From the NCBI GenBank assembly GCA_964506505.1, contig CAZDKY010000035.1, positions 1 through 54,149 of the forward strand: 54,149 nt of DNA. Reading direction: 5' to 3'. The stretch's first letter is position 1; each line of letters starts with the position of its first letter. This document shows positions 37,321-45,938 of the stretch, piece by piece. The position numbers and the translations under genes were made by a program. This stretch comes from M55B129 sp964506505. GTDB taxonomy: Bacteria; Bacillota; Dethiobacteria; DTU022. The notes beneath the pieces were generated by a model. It worked only from the letters and a program-made list of their open reading frames with translations. It was not told the DNA's origin and did no database searches.

Positions 37321-38445
37321 TTAATCAACAGCAGCTCCCTCTTCAATCTCATCACAGATTGCCCAGAGGCTGCCGGAGATCAGAGAGTGTCCTCCCAGGA
37401 CAACCGGTATGGCACACTCTTCCGCCGCCCTTGTAAAAGTCTTCAACCAGGGATTATCGATCTCCCTCCACCTTCCCAGGTCTGAAAGAAATCTTTCCCG
37501 ATTCGAAAAATCATACTTAAAATGATACATCAAAACCCGGCTGTCGATAAAAGCACAGCGAGCAACCCGGGCCAGATAACCGAAGAAACGCTCTGTACCG
37601 GCATCTTCAAGCAACAGCCCGAGCAGGGACACTACTTCTTTATTATCTATTCGCCCAAGGGTTTTCATACCCCGTTCTTCGGAAAAAACACGCAGCCGCA
37701 GTTTAAGGCGGGCGTTAAGCTGCGCCATGATCGGGGCTCCGATCCGGCCGATCAGGGCTACTTCTTCATATTCATTACCCAGGACGGCCTTGGCCTTGGC
37801 TAATTTTTCATAATTAAGATCAAGCTCATTTAAAGCAGCTCTCATCCGTGGGCCTGCAAAAGGACCGGTTCCCAGGACAACAAGATCAGTCGGCGTATCG
37901 ATGTCAAAGAGAAGTCCGCGCGTATGAGGCATTAGGTCCATCGTCAGATTAAAGCAATCACGAAGGGTTAAGGCAAGGCTGTTGTCAACTGCCGGAAGGT
38001 TAATATCATAGAAATTTTCAGGTACCGTGAAACCGACCATATCTGCTGACTGGGTATTGTTGGCATAAACAAACCGCTGCCTTGAACGAAGCTCCTGCGC
38101 AATCATAACCAGTTCATCCTCTGTAATAAGGGGACAGCCAGCACCGTTCAGGCAAAATACCCTCGACAATCCGTGGCTGCGGACCAGCTCTTGCAATTCA
38201 TTGCCAAAATGAAAATCTCCGGGATCGATGTTATTGAGCAATACCTTCGCTCCAAGACGGGATGCCGGTTCAACCAGCTCAGGGCGGTTGGTGGATAAAA
38301 AAATCCTATCGAAACAGGCGGCCCGGTTCATTTTTTCCAGGTTGTCGAGCAGAGCGGCATGCCGGACCTGAATAACCATCTCCTCGACCCTGCTCTGCGG
38401 CATAGATCCTTCAAAAACAGCCGCACTAACTGGTTTATGCATCAA
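37321..38445 (-). CDS. MobA-like nucleotidyltransferase-fold protein of unknown function
   Basis: 374 residues. The N-terminal half looks like a nucleotidyltransferase (GT-A) fold: a first strand SAAVFEG, repeating IFLSTNRPELVEPASRLGAK, and LNGAGCPLITEDEL, where a MobA/IspD protein has its nucleotide and metal site. The usual glycine-rich LAGGxSxRxG loop is replaced by VFEGSMPQSRVEE, so catalysis is doubtful. The C-terminal 170 residues are not recognised. The start is either TTG 38445 or ATG 38442 (GGGGAG upstream). It lies between hpf and secA on the same strand. I do not assign a substrate. Confidence 0.6.
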   Translation of the reverse strand: MMHKPVSAAVFEGSMPQSRVEEMVIQVRHAALLDNLEKMNRAACFDRIFLSTNRPELVEPASRLGAKVLLNNIDPGDFHFGNELQELVRSHGLSRVFCLNGAGCPLITEDELVMIAQELRSRQRFVYANNTQSADMVGFTVPENFYDINLPAVDNSLALTLRDCFNLTMDLMPHTRGLLFDIDTPTDLVVLGTGPFAGPRMRAALNELDLNYEKLAKAKAVLGNEYEEVALIGRIGAPIMAQLNARLKLRLRVFSEERGMKTLGRIDNKEVVSLLGLLLEDAGTERFFGYLARVARCAFIDSRVLMYHFKYDFSNRERFLSDLGRWREIDNPWLKTFTRAAEECAIPVVLGGHSLISGSLWAICDEIEEGAAVD

Positions 38446-38491
38446 AAAAACATCTCCCCGCCCGGGATCAGCCCGGGGCTTAGGAACTTCT

Positions 38492-39031
38492 CTATTCAGG
38501 CTCGATCAACCCATGATTCCCGTCTTTCCGCCGATAAACCACATTAATGGTTTCACTGTCGGCATTGGTAAAAACAAAAAAGTTATGCCCCAGCAAATCC
38601 ATTTGTAGAATCGCTTCCTCTACACTCATCGGCTTGAGGGAAAACCGCTTTGTTTTAACAATTTTTGGTTCTTCGTCCTCGGCCCTCTCTTCCGCTTCAG
38701 CAGCAGCTTGTTTTTCACTGATTACCCGAACACCGCGCTGGCGCATGGACTTGTTCATGCGGGTTTTATATTTTCTGACCTGTCTTTCCAGCTTATCTGC
38801 CACCATATCTATGGAAGCATACATGTCACCAGTTGCTTCTTCGCCGCGCAGGATTAACCCATTCAAACTCATGGTTACTTCAACAATATGTTCTTCTTTG
38901 ATAACGCTCAATACAACCTGCACATCGGTAGTTTTATCAAAATGCTTTTCCAGCTTGCCAAGTTTCTTATTAGCATAATCAACCAGGGCCGGAGTGGCTT
39001 CAATATTTTTACCTCGCACATTAATATTCAT
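38492..39031 (-). CDS. hpf: Ribosome hibernation promoting factor, long form
   Basis: Dimerises 70S ribosomes into inactive 100S particles in stationary phase. 179 residues: N-terminal S30AE domain (MNINVRGKNIEATPALVDYA), a charged linker, and the C-terminal dimerisation domain (LKPMSVEEAILQMDLLGHNF) ending in VYRRKDGNHGLIEP. SD GGGAGG lies 8 bases before the ATG. A SigH-like promoter lies 52 bases upstream. The stop is TAG, with TAA three codons later. Confidence 0.96.
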   Translation of the reverse strand: MNINVRGKNIEATPALVDYANKKLGKLEKHFDKTTDVQVVLSVIKEEHIVEVTMSLNGLILRGEEATGDMYASIDMVADKLERQVRKYKTRMNKSMRQRGVRVISEKQAAAEAEERAEDEEPKIVKTKRFSLKPMSVEEAILQMDLLGHNFFVFTNADSETINVVYRRKDGNHGLIEPE

Positions 39032-39080
39032 CTTTCCAACCTCCCGCTAATTATTGTAGACTATTATACTACTACAAATA

Positions 39081-39107
39081 GTATTCCCCAGTCCAGTGGA
39101 AATTCCT
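39081..39107 (-). promoter_or_regulatory. Putative SigH-type promoter of hpf
   Basis: Minus strand AGGAATT (39107-39101), 11 bases, then GGGGAATA (GAAT at 39086-39083). This fits the Bacillus sigma-H pattern RnAGGAWWW-N11/12-RnnGAATWW except at the last base. B. subtilis hpf (yvyD) is transcribed by sigma-H and sigma-B. A separate TATAAT at 39068-39063 without a good -35 may add a sigma-A start. Confidence 0.45.
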
Positions 39108-39201
39108 TCCCCCTGACGGGATCGGGGCAAGATCCGAAAAACCATCCGACGGCTATTTTTGACCCCTTTTTCTCCGGAAAAGAACGGTTTTCTTCAATAT
39201 T

Positions 39202-39960
39202 TTAAACTGAACTTAAGCGTGTTCCAAAATTGTAAGCAATCACTGCTCCGTAAACTGTTGCCCCATGCTGTTTGAGAACGGCGGCTGCTTCTTTCATCGT
39301 CGAACCGGTGGAGTAAACATCGTCGATCAACAGCAAGGTTGCTCCGGCAGGCAGTGACCCTGCGTAATTGAAAGCACCGCGGATGTTTTTTTGCCTTTCT
39401 AGACGCGATATTGTTGTCTGGGATGTAGTGTCTTTTGTGCGGACCAGAAGATTTCTGTATGGCCTGTTCAAAAAAGCGGCAGTAGCGCGGGCGATCAAAA
39501 CGCTCTGATTAAAACCTCTTTCCTGTTCCCGCCGTTTATGCAAGGGCACTGCCGTAACCAGATCGGGAAAATCAAAACCACATTTGCCGATTTCAAAACC
39601 CAGCCATCGGCCGAGAGGCCGGGCAATGGAACGACGGCCGTGATATTTCAAATCGTGGATCAAGCCCCGCATTTCCTTTTTATAAAACGAGAGGGCAAAT
39701 AAAGCTCCCAGCTTTTTGTCCTTTGCCTGACAGCGGCATTCTGTTTCAGATCCAAGCAGATTTCCGCAGTTTGGGCAAATAAAACCTGCAGGGGAATATT
39801 TCTCTTCACATCCTATACAGAGCGGCCGCCCGGCATTTGAAGAAAGGACAGCACCGCAGAAAAGACAACGTTCCGGGTATAAGAGATGGAGAAAGGAATC
39901 CAGCCAGCTGGGTGTAATTTCCGCCGATCCGGCTCGTCTGCAACCAACCGGTTTGTTCAT
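39202..39960 (-). CDS. comFC: ComF family protein (phosphoribosyltransferase fold)
   Basis: 252 residues. The N-terminal zinc-binding region has cysteine pairs (CLFCGAVL, CIGCEEKY, CPNCGNLL), followed by a type I phosphoribosyltransferase domain with the PRPP loop LLIDDVYSTGSTMKEAA. ComFC takes part in DNA uptake or processing of incoming DNA in naturally competent bacteria, but the family is also kept in non-competent ones. The ATG overlaps the recD2 TGA (ATGA), so the gene is translationally coupled to the helicase. Confidence 0.92.
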   Translation of the reverse strand: MNKPVGCRRAGSAEITPSWLDSFLHLLYPERCLFCGAVLSSNAGRPLCIGCEEKYSPAGFICPNCGNLLGSETECRCQAKDKKLGALFALSFYKKEMRGLIHDLKYHGRRSIARPLGRWLGFEIGKCGFDFPDLVTAVPLHKRREQERGFNQSVLIARATAAFLNRPYRNLLVRTKDTTSQTTISRLERQKNIRGAFNYAGSLPAGATLLLIDDVYSTGSTMKEAAAVLKQHGATVYGAVIAYNFGTRLSSV

Positions 39961-42152
39961 CTGTTATTTCCCCCGGAGAGCAGCCGCCCGTCCAAATAGC
40001 TGTACCGTTTTTCGGCACGATTGTTATGCACCGCAATGGCCAGTGCTTTTTTACTGCCCACCAGAACTGCCAGTTTACGAGCCCGGGTAATCCCGGTGTA
40101 GAGTAAATTGCGCTGCAGTAGCATGTAATGCTGGGTTAGAACGGGCATGATAATGACCGGATATTCACTACCCTGGCTTTTATGAACCGAAACAGCATAA
40201 GAAAGGACCAGTTCATCGAGTTCAGTAAAATCGTAAACTACCGGGCGAGGCTGCAGTAGTTCACGAAAGGTAACCACCAGTTCCCCTTCCTCCCGGTCAA
40301 TAGCGGTTATTAAGCCGATATCTCCATTGTAAACTTCTTTCTGGTAATTATTCCGTATCTGCATCACTTTGTCACCGAGCCGATAAACAGTACCTTTGCC
40401 AATCGTCTCGGTTTTGTGGCGAGCGGGAGGATTTAGCGCTTCCTGGAGAAGAGTGTTCAAACGATCGACACCGGCAACCGTTTTGCGCATCGGTGTGATC
40501 ACCTGCAGATCGAGCAACGGATCAAAAGGGCCGTAATTGGGCAATCGCTCCCGGCAAAGCTGGACAACCAGTTGAGCAGCCTTCTCCGGGTCTTCTTCCT
40601 GCAGAAAGAAAAAATCCCGGTTTTTAACATTGAGGTAGGGCATCTGCCCCCTGTTAATGCGGTGGGCATTGACGATGATCAGGCTTTCCCTGGCCTGGCG
40701 AAAAATATGGCCAAGACGGAAACAGGGGATGTTGCCGGCGTTGATAAGATCCCGGAGGACATTTCCCGCTCCAACTGCCGGCAGCTGATCAACGTCACCT
40801 ACCAGGATCAGTCGGCTGCCGGATGGAATAGCTTTGAGCAAATTGTACATCAGGATCAGATCAACCATCGATGCTTCGTCAATAATGACCACTCCGGCCT
40901 CAACCGGGTTCTTTTCATTACGCTGGAAACGAAAGCCCTCCCCTTCGGAGTAGCTGTATTCAAGCAGCCGGTGAATGGTGAACGCTTCCTGCCCGGTCGC
41001 TTCAGTCACCCTCTTGGCCGCCCGGCCTGTAGGGGCAGCCAGAACCACTTTTTCTCTCAACAACCTGAACATGGCAAGCAGTGCCTTGATGGTTGTTGTT
41101 TTCCCAGTTCCAGGCCCACCGGTTACAATCAACACCCCGTTATGCAGAGCCTTTTCGAGCACCTGCAGCTGTTCTTCCGTCAGGTGGGAACTGTCATATT
41201 TTACACGACCCAGGACCTGGACCGCCTCTATTGGTGAAACCTGCCTTACGAACCTGCTGAGATTCATGACCAGCCTTGCAGAACTCTGTTCTGCCTTGAA
41301 AAACGGAGCATAATAAACAGCCGCTCCATCATCCATCTGCTCAATGTGAATGCGCTTCTTTTCTATCATGCCCAGCAGCTGTTCATCAAAAAACTTTTCC
41401 TGTAAAACTTCCACCGATGTGTCAAGCAGCTCCCTGACCCTTTCGAGAAGGATCTGGCGGGGCAAAAAGACGTGTCCCTCTTCCGCCGCCCTGCTCAGTG
41501 AATAAGTAATGGCCGCCTGCAACCTTTCCGGGGATCCTTCCGGCATTCCAAGCTGGCGGGCAATTTTATCAGCGGTTTTAAAACCAATTCCGAAAATATC
41601 CTCAGCCATCCGATAGGGGTTTTCCTGCACCCGTTCCACTGTTTCCGATCCATAACGCCGATACAGACGCATGGCCTGGCCCACTCCTACCCCATAACCC
41701 TGCAAAAAAACGAGCACATTCTGGACATCCTTGTACTGACTGTAACTCTTAATTATCCCGGCGGCTTTGACCGCCCCGATTCCTTCAACCTCCTGCAGGC
41801 GGTGAGGTTCTTTTTCCATTACCTCCAACGTATTGAGACCGAAGTGATCGATTATCCTTGCCGCGGTTACCGGTCCAATTCCCTTAATCAATCCCGATGA
41901 GAGATAACGTTTCAAACCTTCTTCCGTAGCCGGCAGGATTCTCTCCCATTTTTCTACCTCCAGCTGCTTGCCGTAGCGGTTGTGAACCTGCCAACTTCCT
42001 TTTATGAGAAGGTTCTCACCTTCCTGCATGGGAGGAAAATTTCCGACAATGGTAATTGCCTTACCGTCCTGGCAGCGCAAGCTACCTACAAGATAAGCGC
42101 TTTCCTCACTGTAGAACCTGATTTTTTCCAGAACTCCTTCCAGTCTTTCCAG
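39957..42152 (-). CDS. recD2: ATP-dependent DNA helicase RecD2
   Basis: SF1B 5'-3' helicase of the RecD2 type, used in DNA repair outside RecBCD. Order: OB-like N-terminus, helix-hairpin-helix repeats (LIKGIGPVTAARIIDHFG, VEGIGAVKAAGIIKSY), Walker A GGPGTGKTTTIKALL, motif II VVIIDEASMVD, and motif VI VHKSQGSEYPVI. Family-like sequence (LERLEGVLEKIRFYSEESAY) extends upstream of the first TTG (42080) to a CTG at 42152, which has GGGAGG 8 bases before it. No ATG, GTG or TTG lies between that CTG and the upstream stop, so a CTG start is likely (731 residues). Confidence 0.93.
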   Translation of the reverse strand: MERLEGVLEKIRFYSEESAYLVGSLRCQDGKAITIVGNFPPMQEGENLLIKGSWQVHNRYGKQLEVEKWERILPATEEGLKRYLSSGLIKGIGPVTAARIIDHFGLNTLEVMEKEPHRLQEVEGIGAVKAAGIIKSYSQYKDVQNVLVFLQGYGVGVGQAMRLYRRYGSETVERVQENPYRMAEDIFGIGFKTADKIARQLGMPEGSPERLQAAITYSLSRAAEEGHVFLPRQILLERVRELLDTSVEVLQEKFFDEQLLGMIEKKRIHIEQMDDGAAVYYAPFFKAEQSSARLVMNLSRFVRQVSPIEAVQVLGRVKYDSSHLTEEQLQVLEKALHNGVLIVTGGPGTGKTTTIKALLAMFRLLREKVVLAAPTGRAAKRVTEATGQEAFTIHRLLEYSYSEGEGFRFQRNEKNPVEAGVVIIDEASMVDLILMYNLLKAIPSGSRLILVGDVDQLPAVGAGNVLRDLINAGNIPCFRLGHIFRQARESLIIVNAHRINRGQMPYLNVKNRDFFFLQEEDPEKAAQLVVQLCRERLPNYGPFDPLLDLQVITPMRKTVAGVDRLNTLLQEALNPPARHKTETIGKGTVYRLGDKVMQIRNNYQKEVYNGDIGLITAIDREEGELVVTFRELLQPRPVVYDFTELDELVLSYAVSVHKSQGSEYPVIIMPVLTQHYMLLQRNLLYTGITRARKLAVLVGSKKALAIAVHNNRAEKRYSYLDGRLLSGGNNR

Positions 42153-42447
42153 ACGATAAACCTCCCTGCCGCAAATTATAACAATATCCGCCTGCCAAAG
42201 CTGATCAAAGATGCTGACACTTAAATATATTTTTATTTACCTGTTGAGAAAAACTCTTTTCTCAATCGTACGCCTGCACCAACATTTTACCATAACGGAA
42301 AACCCTCTTCTTAATAGCAAGGGTAATGATAAATTATAAAAATAAATGTTACTGGTAAGGTTCCCTTTATGATCAGCCCCGTAAGCAGACCGTCCGGCAA
42401 AGCAGCACGACAAATTCCGGTGATCCCGGCAACCATTTCCAGATCAA

Positions 42448-43656
42448 TCATTTTTTAATTTTACGGCTGCCTGCAGCCTCTTTAAGCAAGTCTACTTTGT
42501 CAAGCCGTTCCCAGGGCAAATCGAGCTCGGGACGACCGAAGTGGCCGTAGGCCGCCACCTGCTGATAAATAGGCCGCCTCAGGTCAAGATTTTCAATAAT
42601 GGCAGCCGGCCTTAAATCAAAATGCCTGCGGATGAGCTCTTCTATCAGCTCAACCGGCACTATTTCCGTACCAAAAGTTTCAACCATCAGGGAAACAGGC
42701 CTGGCCACTCCGATGGCATAGGCAACCTGAAGCTGGCATTTCGCAGCAAGGCCGGCAGCTACTACATTTTTGGCAGCGTAACGCGCTGCATATGAAGCGG
42801 AACGATCGACCTTGGTCGGGTCCTTGCCGGAAAAACAACCACCGCCGTGAGCTGCATATCCACCATAAGTATCCACAATGATTTTTCTTCCGGTTAAACC
42901 GGTATCACCCTGTGGACCACCGACTACAAAACGTCCGGTCGGATTGATTAAAAACCGTGTTTCCGGAACAATCAGCTCGGGTGGAACAATTTCCCTGATC
43001 ACATATTCAATAATGTCTTTCTCGATCTGCGCCATGGCTACCTTGTCGCTGTGCTGAGTGGATATAACAATCGTCTCCAGATGTGAAGGGCGCCCATTGT
43101 GATAGGCAACACTGACCTGGGATTTGCCGTCCGGGCGTAGATATTTCAAAATACCATTTTTCCGCACATAAGCCACCCTCTGCGCCAGCTTGTGAGCCAG
43201 TGAAATGGGCAGAGGCATCAGTTCAGGAGTTTCATCGCAGGCAAAACCAAACATTAGCCCTTGATCTCCCGCCCCGGTCAGGTCGTAATGGTTTGACAGT
43301 TCCCTGCCTCTCACTTCGAAGGCCTTGTTCACTCCCAGGGCAATGTCTGGAGATTGTTCATCAATTGCAGTTATAACAGCACATGTATCCCCGTCAAAAC
43401 CATACTTGGCCCTGGTATAACCAATTTCTTTTACCTTTTCTCTAACCAATTTGGGGATGTCCACATAGCATTCGGTGGTAATTTCACCACTTACCAGTAC
43501 CAGGCCTGTTGTAAGCAGAGTTTCAGCAGCAACCCGGGCATGGGGATCGCACTTGATTATGTCGTCAAGAATAGCGTCGGAAATCTGATCGGCCATTTTG
43601 TCGGGGTGCCCTTCAGTAACTGATTCCGAAGTAAAAAGATAATTGTTTTGGTGCAC
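42448..43656 (-). CDS. metK: S-adenosylmethionine synthetase
   Basis: Makes SAM from methionine and ATP. 402 residues with SVTEGHPDKMADQISDAILD at the start, GAGDQGLMFGFA, GGPQGDTGLTGRKIIVDTYG and HGGGCFSGKDPTKVDRSA. Control is by an S-box riboswitch with a terminator in the leader (43727-43872) and a strong promoter beyond it. SAM made here serves the HsdM methylase and, if the corrinoid pathway is present, general methyl metabolism. Confidence 0.98.
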   Translation of the reverse strand: MHQNNYLFTSESVTEGHPDKMADQISDAILDDIIKCDPHARVAAETLLTTGLVLVSGEITTECYVDIPKLVREKVKEIGYTRAKYGFDGDTCAVITAIDEQSPDIALGVNKAFEVRGRELSNHYDLTGAGDQGLMFGFACDETPELMPLPISLAHKLAQRVAYVRKNGILKYLRPDGKSQVSVAYHNGRPSHLETIVISTQHSDKVAMAQIEKDIIEYVIREIVPPELIVPETRFLINPTGRFVVGGPQGDTGLTGRKIIVDTYGGYAAHGGGCFSGKDPTKVDRSASYAARYAAKNVVAAGLAAKCQLQVAYAIGVARPVSLMVETFGTEIVPVELIEELIRRHFDLRPAAIIENLDLRRPIYQQVAAYGHFGRPELDLPWERLDKVDLLKEAAGSRKIKK

Positions 43657-43726
43657 TGACTATTCCTCCTTGCGGGCTAAATTTAGATTTTTTGCCACCC
43701 TGTCCTGCTGACAAAAATGTAAATAC

Positions 43727-43750
43727 AAAAAGCCTCTTTTCTCAAGAGGC
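43727..43750 (-). terminator. Terminator (expression platform) of the metK SAM riboswitch
   Basis: Minus strand stem GCCTCTT / AAGAGGC with a short GAGA-type loop is followed by TTTTT. It lies directly after the aptamer and about 70 bases before metK, so it should form when SAM is bound. Confidence 0.85.
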
Positions 43751-43761
43751 CCTCCTGGCAC

Positions 43762-43872
43762 CTCTCATCTGCCGGGGACAGAGTCCACCCCGCAGCAATT
43801 GGCACCGTGATCATCAGATCCGGTTGCCGGGATTCATCGGGGCTGTCCCTCCTCCGCTCTGGATAAGAGAAA
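43762..43872 (-). promoter_or_regulatory. SAM-I (S-box) riboswitch aptamer
   Basis: The minus strand shows the S-box core in order: CTCTTATCCAGAG at the 5' side of P1, GGAGGGACAGCCCCGATGAA, then CCCGGCAACC, GGTGCCAATTGC, and GATGAGAG closing P1. The terminator follows at once. Genetic logic: SAM binding stabilises P1 and allows the terminator, turning off metK. Confidence 0.93.
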
Positions 43873-43891
43873 AGATTATTAAATTATAACA

Positions 43892-43920
43892 ATGATACAC
43901 CAGCATTCCGGCCAAGTCAA
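43892..43920 (-). promoter_or_regulatory. Promoter of the metK leader
   Basis: Minus strand TTGACT (43920-43915), 17-base spacer, TATCAT (43897-43892). Transcription would start about 10 bases before the S-box aptamer. A TATAAT lies slightly downstream and could be an alternative -10. Confidence 0.7.
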
Positions 43921-43993
43921 TTCGCAATTCAATAAATAATTATTACCCATTCCGTAATAAATAAAATCGGTTATCCGTAAAAGAATATTCGTT

Positions 43994-44638
43994 TCACTCT
44001 TGATCTGTCCAGGCTTTCTGTAATACTGCCATTACTTCAGTATCCCCAACCTGATCAAAACGGGTGTAAAACTGGCCGACGGCAGCAAAGTTGGGCGGCG
44101 CTTCGAGATAAACCAGTTCGTCAACCTCTTCTGCCAACCTTGTGAGGGTATCAGGCGGTCCCACGGGGACAGCGAGGACCAGCTTCAGCGGATGTTGCTG
44201 CCGCAAACTGCGCAGCGCAGCCAGCAGGGTATAACCGGTAGCCACTCCATCATCAACCAGAATCACCAGCCGGTTATCAACCAGTGGAAGAGGACGGTTC
44301 CCCCGGTAAAGCCGAAGGCGTCGTTTAATTTCTGCCTGCTCTTCCGCTGCTTTATTTTCAATGTAATCCCCCGGTATATTCATTCTTGCAACAAGCTCTT
44401 CGTTAGCTATAACAAAGCCGTCCCCACTCACCGCTCCAATAGCCAGCTCCGGCTGGGCAGGAGCCCCTATTTTACGAGTTATGATTAAATCAATTTCTCC
44501 ACCAAGGTTTTGCCAAATCGGTTCGGCAACGGCCACTCCTCCCCGGGGAACAGCCAGAATGAGCGGATCATGCCCCCGGTAGGAATCAAGCCTTAAAGCC
44601 AGCTGTTCACCGGCCCGCCGACGATCACTAAAGGCCAT
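43994..44638 (-). CDS. Phosphoribosyltransferase-fold protein
   Basis: 214 residues. It has the type I phosphoribosyltransferase PRPP loop VILVDDGVATGYTLLAALRS and an N-terminal signature (FSDRRRAGEQLALRL, LAVPRGGVAVAEPI) shared by a widespread family of putative phosphoribosyltransferases. The substrate base is unknown. It lies 118 bases after the CooC-like gene on the same strand, followed by the divergently unrelated metK promoter region. Confidence 0.85.
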   Translation of the reverse strand: MAFSDRRRAGEQLALRLDSYRGHDPLILAVPRGGVAVAEPIWQNLGGEIDLIITRKIGAPAQPELAIGAVSGDGFVIANEELVARMNIPGDYIENKAAEEQAEIKRRLRLYRGNRPLPLVDNRLVILVDDGVATGYTLLAALRSLRQQHPLKLVLAVPVGPPDTLTRLAEEVDELVYLEAPPNFAAVGQFYTRFDQVGDTEVMAVLQKAWTDQE

Positions 44639-44756
44639 CCTGCTTACCTCCCACTGACAATATCTATGTTGACCTCTCTCCAGACTAATAAAGTTACCGT
44701 CAAAAACTGGCTGCCGCAGCTCCCAATTTCACGGTTGGTCTTCTCTTTTCTCCTCT

Positions 44757-45515
44757 TTAGAGGGAAAGAATTTCAAAAAGCTCGCGGGAAGCCTTTACTG
44801 CCGGTGAATCTGCCGGCAGATCGATAAGTGCTTTTCCTTTCAAGTCATAATCCGAAATCAGAGGATCATCTGGCATGAAGCCCAGCAGGTTAAGTCCACT
44901 TTTTTCAATTTCTTCTTTCAAAATTTCGCCTTCATTACTACGGCTTCTCCCGATAACCAGGCCCATTCTAGTAACACCAATATTAACTTTTTGCACTATT
45001 TCTTTTACCCGGCCGGCGGAACGTATCCCCCGTGCTGTAGCATCACTGGTTACAATCAGCCAGTCAACCATGGGCAAAAGGCGCCTGCTGAGGTGCTCAA
45101 GGCCAGCTTCGTTATCGGTAACCAGGTAATCGTAATTTTTACTAACCTGCTCGAGATATCTCTTCAGCAGATCATTGGGGTAACAGTAACAACCCGGTCC
45201 TTCAGGATTACCCATGACCAGCAAATCAAAAGCATCTTCTTCGACCATCGCCTGGCTGAGGCGATACTCGACAAAAACAGATTTGGTCATTCCCGTGGGC
45301 ACAGCTTTTGGATTTTTTGTATCTTCAAGAATAGCACTAATGGTTTCATTCACTTCCAGGCCCAGGGCCTCATTGAGATTGGCATTGGCATCAGCATCGA
45401 CGGCAAGGATACTTTTCCCCGGTCTTTCTTCCATCAGGTAACGAATTAGAAGCGCGGAAAGGGTTGTCTTCCCGGTGCCTCCTTTACCGGCCACAGCAAT
45501 TCTTTTTGTAATCAT
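44757..45515 (-). CDS. CooC/AcsF-type nickel-insertion ATPase
   Basis: MinD-like P-loop ATPase of 252 residues. The deviant Walker A is GKGGTGKTT (10-18), and the CooC family CxC metal-binding motif is seen as CYC at 109-111 (GPGCYCYPNDLL). Such proteins insert nickel into CO dehydrogenase or acetyl-CoA synthase. Start at ATG 45515 with GGAGG 8 bases upstream; an open extension to 45605 is not family-like. No CODH/ACS gene lies in the window. The gene suggests that the organism runs CO dehydrogenase or the Wood-Ljungdahl pathway, which would be the sink for methyl groups from the nearby methylamine methyltransferases. Confidence 0.88.
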   Translation of the reverse strand: MITKRIAVAGKGGTGKTTLSALLIRYLMEERPGKSILAVDADANANLNEALGLEVNETISAILEDTKNPKAVPTGMTKSVFVEYRLSQAMVEEDAFDLLVMGNPEGPGCYCYPNDLLKRYLEQVSKNYDYLVTDNEAGLEHLSRRLLPMVDWLIVTSDATARGIRSAGRVKEIVQKVNIGVTRMGLVIGRSRSNEGEILKEEIEKSGLNLLGFMPDDPLISDYDLKGKALIDLPADSPAVKASRELFEILSL

Positions 45516-45938
45516 GATCTTTTCCTCCAGTTCTTTTTGCCTTAAGACAAACGACTTCAGCTTTTCAACATCTTTAAAAATACTAAACCCTGAACAATCT
45601 TTCATACCCAGAACAAAAAAAGAGCACCCGTGGCATTTGTTTAAGGCAACAACTTTTCATTGAGATCTTCTTTCAACCTTCAGTGAGATCTTCTTTCAAC
45701 CTTCAGTGTTGAGCAAAGCCATATTTCAACCGGTACAGGCAGGGTTACTCTCCTTTATGATGTTGATCCTCTTATTTATTCTCAATTCAGGAATGGTTCT
45801 TAAATTCAGCTATTATGATACTACAATTGAATGGCCGGAGCAAACCACGTTGCGGCACGCATAACAGGGATATGCAAACAAAAGATATATGTTAGAATAA
45901 AGATGATAAAATTTATCAACCTGTGTGGGGAGGATATT
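45516..45938. other. Intergenic region between divergent CooC-like and DDAH-like genes
   Basis: 423 bases without a supported gene. It contains the start regions of both divergent genes and a 23-base perfect tandem duplication (listed separately). A+T-rich stretches at 45770-45830 (for example CTATTATGATACTAC) could hold the promoter of the plus-strand gene, but no clean -35/-10 pair is seen. Confidence 0.5.
45661..45706. repeat. Perfect 23-bp tandem duplication
   Basis: The unit TGAGATCTTCTTTCAACCTT plus CAG occurs twice head-to-tail (45661-45683 and 45684-45706). It lies upstream of the CooC-like gene and about 230 bases upstream of the DDAH-like gene. Probably a recent slippage duplication. 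Confidence 0.9.

Noticed and set aside
38461..38477. CCCGGG hairpin between hpf and the MobA-like gene as a terminator
   Set aside because: There is no T-run directly after the stem, and the next gene begins within 20 bases; at most it affects translation.
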